Positions 6,035 to 9,589 of a DNA stretch of 9,589 nucleotides are shown in pieces (the first letter of the stretch is position 1; each line of letters begins with the position of its first letter). The stretch covers positions 1 through 9,589 of the forward strand of contig JAFADB010000219.1 in NCBI GenBank assembly GCA_023425225.1. The letters are read 5' to 3'. Both the position numbers and the translations under genes were made by a program. This stretch comes from Pseudomonadota bacterium. GTDB lineage: Bacteria; Pseudomonadota; Gammaproteobacteria; Xanthomonadales; Xanthomonadaceae. The notes beneath the pieces were generated by a model. That model saw only the letters and a program-made list of their open reading frames with translations. It had not been told where the DNA came from and did not search any database.

Positions 6035-6859
6035 ATGCAGAAACCCGCCGTCACCGTCATGGTCAAGGCCGCCCGCCTCGCCGGCAACGTGCTTCTTCGC
6101 AACATCAACAAGCTCGACGCGCTGAACGTGGTGCAGAAGGACCGCATGGACTATGCCAGCGAAGTGGACGCGGACGCGGAAAAGACCGTCATCAAGGAAC
6201 TCAAGCGCGCCTACCCCGGCTACGGGGTGTTCGGCGAGGAAGGTGGCGCCCAGGGCGGCGGCCGCTACATGTGGGTGATCGACCCGCTCGACGGCACCAG
6301 CAACTACCTGCGCGGCTTTCCGCACTACTGCGTGTCCATCGCGCTGATGGAGAACGGCGAGCCGACCGACGCGGTGATCTTCGATCCTTTGCGCAATGAG
6401 CTGTTCACCGCCAGCAAGGGCGCCGGCGCGGTGCTCAACGACCGTCGCATCCGCGTGGCCGACCGCAAGGACCTGGCCGGCACCGTGATCAACACCGGCT
6501 TCGCCCCGCGCGAGCGGGCACGGGCCAGCGCCCAGCTCAAGTGCGTGGACGCGCTGCTGACCCAGGCCGAGGACATCCGCCGCACCGGTTCGGCCGCGCT
6601 CGACCTGGCCTACGTGGCCTGCGGCCGCGCCGACGCCTACTTCGAGGCCGGGGTGAAGGCCTGGGACATCGCCGCCGGCGTGCTGCTGGTGCGCGAGGCC
6701 GGCGGCCGCGTTTGCGACTACAAGGGCGCCGCGCCGGGCCGCATGGACGACCGCGGCCCGCAGACCCAGCAGATCGTCGCCGGCAACATCAAGGTCTGCG
6801 ACGCGCTGCAGAAGGTCATCGTCAACACCGGCTACGCGCAGGCGTTCGACAAGGCCTGA
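6035..6859 (+). CDS. suhB: Inositol-1-monophosphatase family protein SuhB (Nus complex component)
   Basis: SuhB dephosphorylates inositol monophosphates in a Mg-dependent reaction. In E. coli its important role is as part of the NusA/B/E/G antitermination complex that aids rRNA transcription and folding. The 274-aa product has GEEGG (67-71), the metal site [11 protein letters not shown] (80-90; Asp83, Asp86) and the second family motif [15 protein letters not shown] (210-224; Asp211), so catalytic ligands are intact. [14 protein letters not shown] (116-129) and [20 protein letters not shown] (181-200) closely follow E. coli SuhB. The start has GGGAG (6022-6026) eight bases ahead of the ATG. 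The gene is divergent from trmJ and convergent with the acyl-CoA dehydrogenase gene, so it is probably monocistronic. Its leader carries a boxA-like motif (5984-5992). Confidence 0.93.
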   Translation: MQKPAVTVMVKAARLAGNVLLRNINKLDALNVVQKDRMDYASEVDADAEKTVIKELKRAYPGYGVFGEEGGAQGGGRYMWVIDPLDGTSNYLRGFPHYCVSIALMENGEPTDAVIFDPLRNELFTASKGAGAVLNDRRIRVADRKDLAGTVINTGFAPRERARASAQLKCVDALLTQAEDIRRTGSAALDLAYVACGRADAYFEAGVKAWDIAAGVLLVREAGGRVCDYKGAAPGRMDDRGPQTQQIVAGNIKVCDALQKVIVNTGYAQAFDKA

Positions 6860-6944
6860 GCGGAGCGGGCGGCCTCTGCGGATGCAATGCGACAGGCCCC
6901 GATCGTGGGCTTGTCTTTCCATCACAAAAGCAGCAACAGGCAAG

Positions 6945-6973
6945 CTCCATTCTCCCGCTTGCGGGGGAAGGAG
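6945..6973. repeat. Palindromic intergenic repeat, half-unit
   Basis: TCTCCCGC (6951-6958) pairs with GCGGGGGA (6961-6968) including one G-T pair, and the flanking CTCC (6945-6948) pairs with GGAG (6970-6973). It resembles the pyrimidine/purine arms of the larger repeat at 1784-1907 and the CTCCCGC-TT-GCGGGAG style of xanthomonad intergenic repeats, as I remember them. Confidence 0.5.
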
Positions 6974-6998
6974 ATCCGAGGAATTTCATATGTGATGG

Positions 6999-7061
6999 GG
7001 AACGCCAGACGCATGGTCGGGGGTCTGGCGTTCCAGCGCCACCGCCGCAGCGGCGGGCTGG
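6999..7061. terminator. Two adjacent strong hairpins between convergent genes
   Basis: GGAACGCCAGAC (6999-7010) and GTCTGGCGTTCC (7023-7034) form a perfect 12-bp stem with a 12-base loop. Right beside it, CCGCC (7042-7046)/GGCGG (7052-7056) forms a second hairpin, extended by CCAGC (7033-7037)/GCTGG (7057-7061). They lie 140 bases after the suhB stop and 13 bases past the acyl-CoA dehydrogenase stop. No T-run follows on either strand, so these are not textbook intrinsic terminators. They may protect mRNA 3' ends or assist termination in both directions. Confidence 0.5.
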
Positions 7062-7073
7062 ACGCAAGCGACT

Positions 7074-8222
7074 TCAGCGCAGTCCCGTCTCGCCGCGGGC
7101 GATCACCAGGCGCAGGATCTCGCTGGTGCCTTCGTAGATCTCGGTGATCTTGGCATCGCGGAAGTAGCGCTCCAGCGGCATCTCCTTGGAATAGCCCATG
7201 CCGCCATGGATCTGCACCGCCTGGTGGGTGATCCACATCGCCGCCTCCGAGGCGGTCAGCTTGGCCACCGCGGCCTCGCTGCTGAACTTCTTCCCCTGCC
7301 CCTTGGTCCACGCCGCGCGCAGTGTCAACAGCAGCGCCGCATCGAGCCTGGCCTTCATGTCGGCGATCTTGGCCTGGGTCATCTGGAAGCTGCCGATCGG
7401 CTGGCCGAAAGCCTTGCGCTCCTTGACGTACGCGACCGTGGCCTCGAACGCGGCGCGGGCAATGCCCACCGCCTGCGCGGCGATGCCGATGCGGCCGGCG
7501 TCGAGCACGCTCATCGCGGTCTTGAAGCCCTCGCCTTCCACGCCGATGACGTCCTCGGGCTGGGCCACGTAGTCCTGGAACTCGATCTCGCAGGTGGCCG
7601 AGGCGCGGATGCCCAGCTTGGGCTCGGTCTTGCCGCGGTGGAAACCGGGTTTGCCGGTGTCGATCATGAACGCGGTGATGCCGCGCGAGCCCTTGTCCGG
7701 CTCGGTCATGGCGAACAGCACGATGTACCTGGCCACCGGCCCGGAGGTGATCCAGCTCTTCTTGCCATTGATCACGTAGCTGCCGTCGGCCTGCTTGACC
7801 GCGCGGCAGCGCATGGCCGAGGCGTCGGAGCCGGACTGCGGCTCGGTCAGCGCGAAGGCGCCGATCTCGCTGCCCTCGGCGATGGCGCGCACGTACTTCT
7901 GCTTCTGCGCCTCGTTGCCGTTCTTGAGGATGCCGGTGCAGAACAGCGAGTTGTTGACCGACATGATGGTCGAGTGCGCGGCATCGCCGGCGGCCACCTC
8001 GATCATCGCCAGCACGTAGCTGATCGGATCCATGCCGGCACCGCCGTACTCTTCCGGTACCTCGATGCCCATCAGGCCGTTCTCGCCGAGCAGGCGGATG
8101 TTCTCCAGCGGGAACTCGCCGCTGCGGTCGAAGTGCTCGGCGCTGGGGGCGATCTTCTCCTGGGCGATGCGCCGCGCCACGTCCTGAATCATCAACTGCT
8201 CTTCGCTGAAGCTGAAATCCAC
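7074..8222 (-). CDS. Short-chain-type acyl-CoA dehydrogenase
   Basis: This cytosolic FAD flavoenzyme catalyses alpha,beta-dehydrogenation of acyl-CoA thioesters in fatty-acid or branched-chain degradation, passing electrons to electron-transfer flavoprotein. The 382-aa length is typical. It shows the N-terminal helical domain, FALTEPQSGSDA (123-134) and WITSG (157-161) for FAD contact, LDAGRIGIAAQAVGIA (240-255), KAFGQPI (270-276), QIHGGMGY (337-344) and IYEGTSEI (362-369). Glu364 is at the catalytic-base position used by short/medium-chain enzymes. The similarity feels closest to butyryl-CoA dehydrogenases, but isobutyryl- or 2-methylbutyryl-CoA types cannot be excluded. The start is GTG, set by GGGAGGG (plus 8229-8235) six bases upstream. 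TAGAAT (plus 8260-8255) could be its -10 box. It is divergent from sahR. No electron-transfer flavoprotein or thiolase gene is nearby. Confidence 0.93.
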   Translation of the reverse strand: MDFSFSEEQLMIQDVARRIAQEKIAPSAEHFDRSGEFPLENIRLLGENGLMGIEVPEEYGGAGMDPISYVLAMIEVAAGDAAHSTIMSVNNSLFCTGILKNGNEAQKQKYVRAIAEGSEIGAFALTEPQSGSDASAMRCRAVKQADGSYVINGKKSWITSGPVARYIVLFAMTEPDKGSRGITAFMIDTGKPGFHRGKTEPKLGIRASATCEIEFQDYVAQPEDVIGVEGEGFKTAMSVLDAGRIGIAAQAVGIARAAFEATVAYVKERKAFGQPIGSFQMTQAKIADMKARLDAALLLTLRAAWTKGQGKKFSSEAAVAKLTASEAAMWITHQAVQIHGGMGYSKEMPLERYFRDAKITEIYEGTSEILRLVIARGETGLR

Positions 8223-8254
8223 GTGAGGCCCTCCCGGGCAATGAACCGGTCGTC

Positions 8255-8260
8255 ATTCTA
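8255..8260 (-). promoter_or_regulatory. Candidate -10 box of the acyl-CoA dehydrogenase gene
   Basis: On the minus strand TAGAAT matches TATAAT at five of six positions and lies 32 bases ahead of the GTG start, giving a short leader of about 25 bases. No convincing -35 hexamer is found 16-18 bases upstream. Confidence 0.35.
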
Positions 8261-8282
8261 ACCATTCGCCGGCGTATGCAGG

Positions 8283-8311
8283 TTGACCCCGGTCAAGCCC
8301 GCCCGCAAAAT
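8283..8311 (+). promoter_or_regulatory. Promoter of the sahR-metH operon
   Basis: TTGACC (8283-8288; five of six to TTGACA) and CAAAAT (8306-8311; four of six to TATAAT) are separated by exactly 17 bases. Transcription would begin near 8318, inside the operator palindrome. The -35 is also the left arm of a small perfect palindrome, TTGACC-CC-GGTCAA (8283-8296). Confidence 0.6.
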
Positions 8312-8339
8312 ATCTCGCTATCGCGATACAGAGATATTT
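8308..8339. promoter_or_regulatory. Nested palindromic operator, probable SahR binding site
   Basis: Arms AAATATCTC (8308-8316) and GAGATATTT (8331-8339) flank the perfect 10-bp palindrome TATCGCGATA (8319-8328). All share one centre between 8323 and 8324. Of 16 base pairs of symmetry, 14 hold; only 8317/8330 and 8318/8329 fail. The site covers most of the -10 box and the predicted transcription start, and ends at the base before the ATG, so bound repressor would block initiation. It is strikingly AT-rich for this genome. Direct autoregulation by the ArsR-type protein encoded next to it is the simplest reading. Confidence 0.75.
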
Positions 8340-9269
8340 ATGGACCTGGAAGACTGGTCGACCCGGCTCAAGGTGTTCGCCGACGCCACCCGCGTGCGCC
8401 TGCTGGCGCTGCTGGAGCAGGAGGAACTGACCGTGGCCGAGCTGTCGGCGATCACCCGGCTGGCGCAGCCGCGCGTGTCCACCCACCTGGCCCGGCTCAA
8501 GGAGGCCGGGCTGGTGCGCGATCGCCGCGCCGGCGTGTCGGCCTACTACCGTTTCGACGACGCCGCGCTGGACGCCGCGCAGCGCGCGCTGTGGCACGCG
8601 CTGAGTACCGGCAGCGACGATCCGCTGCTGCGCCAGGACGCCGAGCGCGTCCCCGCGGTGCTGGCCAACCGCGCCGCCGACCAGAACTGGGCCGACTCGG
8701 TGGCCGGCGACATGGAGCGCCACTACTCGCCCGGACGCACCTGGGAGGCGCTGGCGCGCACCGCGCTGCCGCTGCTGGAGACCGGCGACGTGCTCGACAT
8801 CGCCTCCGGCGACGGCGTGCTGGCCGAACTGGTCGCGCCGCACTCGCACCGCTACGTCTGCATCGACACCAGCGCGCGCGTGGTCGCCGCTGCCAGCGAG
8901 CGCTTGCGCCGGCTGGCGAATGTGGAAGTGCGCGAGGGCGACATGCACGCCCTGCCGTTCGCCGATGCCAGCTTCGACCTGGTGGTGCTGATGCATGCGC
9001 TGACCTACGCGAGCAAGCCGGCCCAGGCGGTGGCCGAGGCCGCGCGTGTGCTGCGCCCGGGCGGCCGCCTGCTGCTGTGCAGTCTGGCGCGGCACGAGCA
9101 CCGCGCCGCGGTCGACGCCTACGGCCACGTCAACCTGGGCTTCACCGACAAGGAGCTGCGCCGGTTCGTGGAGAAAGCCGGCCTGCAGGTCTCCAGCCTG
9201 GAAACCGTCACCCGCGAGAAGCGCCCGCCGCATTTCGAGGTGATCTCGCTGATCGCCAACAAGTCCTGA
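8340..9269 (+). CDS. sahR: ArsR-family repressor fused to a SAM-methyltransferase fold; SahR candidate
   Basis: The 309-aa protein has an ArsR-type winged helix (about 7-72; VFADATRVRLLALL, then recognition region LAQPRVSTHLARLKEAGLV) and a class I methyltransferase fold (about 145-255). The fold shows motif I VLDIASGDG (151-159), acidic CIDTS (174-178), GDMHALPFADASFDLV (200-215) and VLRPGGRLL (237-245). This architecture matches SahR, a proteobacterial repressor whose methylase-like domain senses S-adenosylhomocysteine and controls SAM-cycle genes including metH. Motif I reads DIASG rather than DxGxG, compatible with a ligand sensor. The ATG at 8340 was chosen because the HTH starts six residues later and the operator and promoter lie just upstream; an upstream TTG at 8283 would place the promoter inside the gene. 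The Shine-Dalgarno is weak (GAG at 8331). metH begins three bases after its stop. Confidence 0.85.
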   Translation: MDLEDWSTRLKVFADATRVRLLALLEQEELTVAELSAITRLAQPRVSTHLARLKEAGLVRDRRAGVSAYYRFDDAALDAAQRALWHALSTGSDDPLLRQDAERVPAVLANRAADQNWADSVAGDMERHYSPGRTWEALARTALPLLETGDVLDIASGDGVLAELVAPHSHRYVCIDTSARVVAAASERLRRLANVEVREGDMHALPFADASFDLVVLMHALTYASKPAQAVAEAARVLRPGGRLLLCSLARHEHRAAVDAYGHVNLGFTDKELRRFVEKAGLQVSSLETVTREKRPPHFEVISLIANKS

Positions 9270-9272
9270 GCC

Positions 9273-9589
9273 ATGCCGACCGATACCCTGCCCTGGCTGC
9301 ATCCCGAACGCGCCGCGAAGCTGCTGGACGCGCTGTCCGCGCGCATCCTGATCATCGACGGCGCGATGGGCACGATGATCCAGCGCCATGGCCTGCAGGA
9401 AGACGATTACCGTGGCGAGCGCTTCGCCGGTGGCTACGACCATGCGCATGGCCCTGGCTGTGACCACGGCGTGCCCGAAGGCCATGATCTGAAGGGCAAC
9501 AACGATCTGCTGCTGCTGACCCGGCCGCAGATCGTCGCCGACATCCATACCGCCTACCTGGAGGCAGGCGCGGATCTGGTCGAGACCAA
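9273..9589 (+). CDS. metH: Cobalamin-dependent methionine synthase MetH, N-terminal fragment (runs off the window)
   Basis: The visible 105 codons are the start of the homocysteine-binding barrel: [13 protein letters not shown] (25-37), [10 protein letters not shown] (43-52), [17 protein letters not shown] (72-88) and [12 protein letters not shown], all close to E. coli MetH. MetH moves a methyl group from methyl-tetrahydrofolate through cobalamin to homocysteine, making methionine. Between RGERFA and DLKGNN there are 19 residues (53-71) where E. coli has four; the extra stretch is rich in His and Gly. The start is three bases after the sahR stop (TGAGCCATG) with no clear Shine-Dalgarno, so it is likely translationally coupled and transcribed from the sahR promoter. 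Whether the gene continues as a full-length MetH or as the separately encoded barrel half known in some bacteria cannot be seen here. Confidence 0.93.
   Translation, partial: MPTDTLPWLHPERAAKLLDALSARILIIDGAMGTMIQRHGLQEDDYRGERFAGGYDHAHGPGCDHGVPEGHDLKGNNDLLLLTRPQIVADIHTAYLEAGADLVET

Noticed and set aside
5909..6943. Upstream extension of the trmJ frame to 596 codons
   Set aside because: It would run antisense through all of suhB; the TrmJ family begins at MSASDRIRF and suhB has full motif support and a ribosome-binding site.
8283..8339. TTG start giving a 19-residue longer SahR
   Set aside because: It would place the -35, -10 and operator inside the coding sequence, and the added residues precede the usual ArsR domain start.

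Overview
The window is GC-rich, densely coded chromosomal DNA. Its gene content and order suggest a gammaproteobacterium of the family Xanthomonadaceae (Xanthomonas, Stenotrophomonas, Lysobacter and relatives). The evidence is an EF-P with a modifiable Lys34 divergent from epmB, the trmJ/suhB divergent pair, an ArsR-methyltransferase regulator directly ahead of metH, and short palindromic intergenic repeats of a style I remember from xanthomonads. The genus cannot be fixed from this sequence alone. I see no transposase, phage gene, tRNA, rRNA or CRISPR array; this is core chromosome, and its interest lies mainly in regulation.

Layout. (1) 1-432 (-) is the N-terminal three quarters of efp. Divergent from it, 535-1572 (+), is epmB, the radical-SAM lysine aminomutase that makes the beta-lysine placed on EF-P. 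(2) 1573-2037 is a gene-free stretch with a possible terminator, an inverted pair of palindromic repeats and a short direct repeat. (3) 5908 down to 2038 (-) carries three same-strand genes: trmJ (tRNA ribose methyltransferase), a PhnD-like periplasmic binding protein, and a membrane-anchored GGDEF-EAL cyclic-di-GMP enzyme. The last two overlap by ATGA and look like a periplasmic sensor/cyclic-di-GMP output pair. (4) 6035-6859 (+) is suhB. Its leader holds an extended -10, a GC hairpin and a boxA-like motif, which suggests Nus-factor autoregulation. (5) 6860-7073 lies between convergent genes and holds another repeat and two hairpins. (6) 8222-7074 (-) is a short-chain-type acyl-CoA dehydrogenase. 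(7) 8340-9269 (+) is an ArsR-HTH/methyltransferase-fold regulator matching SahR, followed after 3 bases by metH, which runs off the window. A 32-bp nested palindrome lies on the sahR promoter and ends at the base before its ATG, so the repressor probably controls itself and metH in response to S-adenosylhomocysteine.

Themes. Several modules pair a target or sensor with its effector: EF-P with EpmB, a binding protein with a cyclic-di-GMP enzyme, SuhB with a putative boxA in its own leader, and SahR with metH under a shared operator. The most useful things to follow up are the sahR operator, the suhB boxA leader, the PhnD-like/GGDEF-EAL pair and a His-rich insertion in the MetH N-terminal domain. 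All family assignments come from motif recognition by eye; no database search was run.
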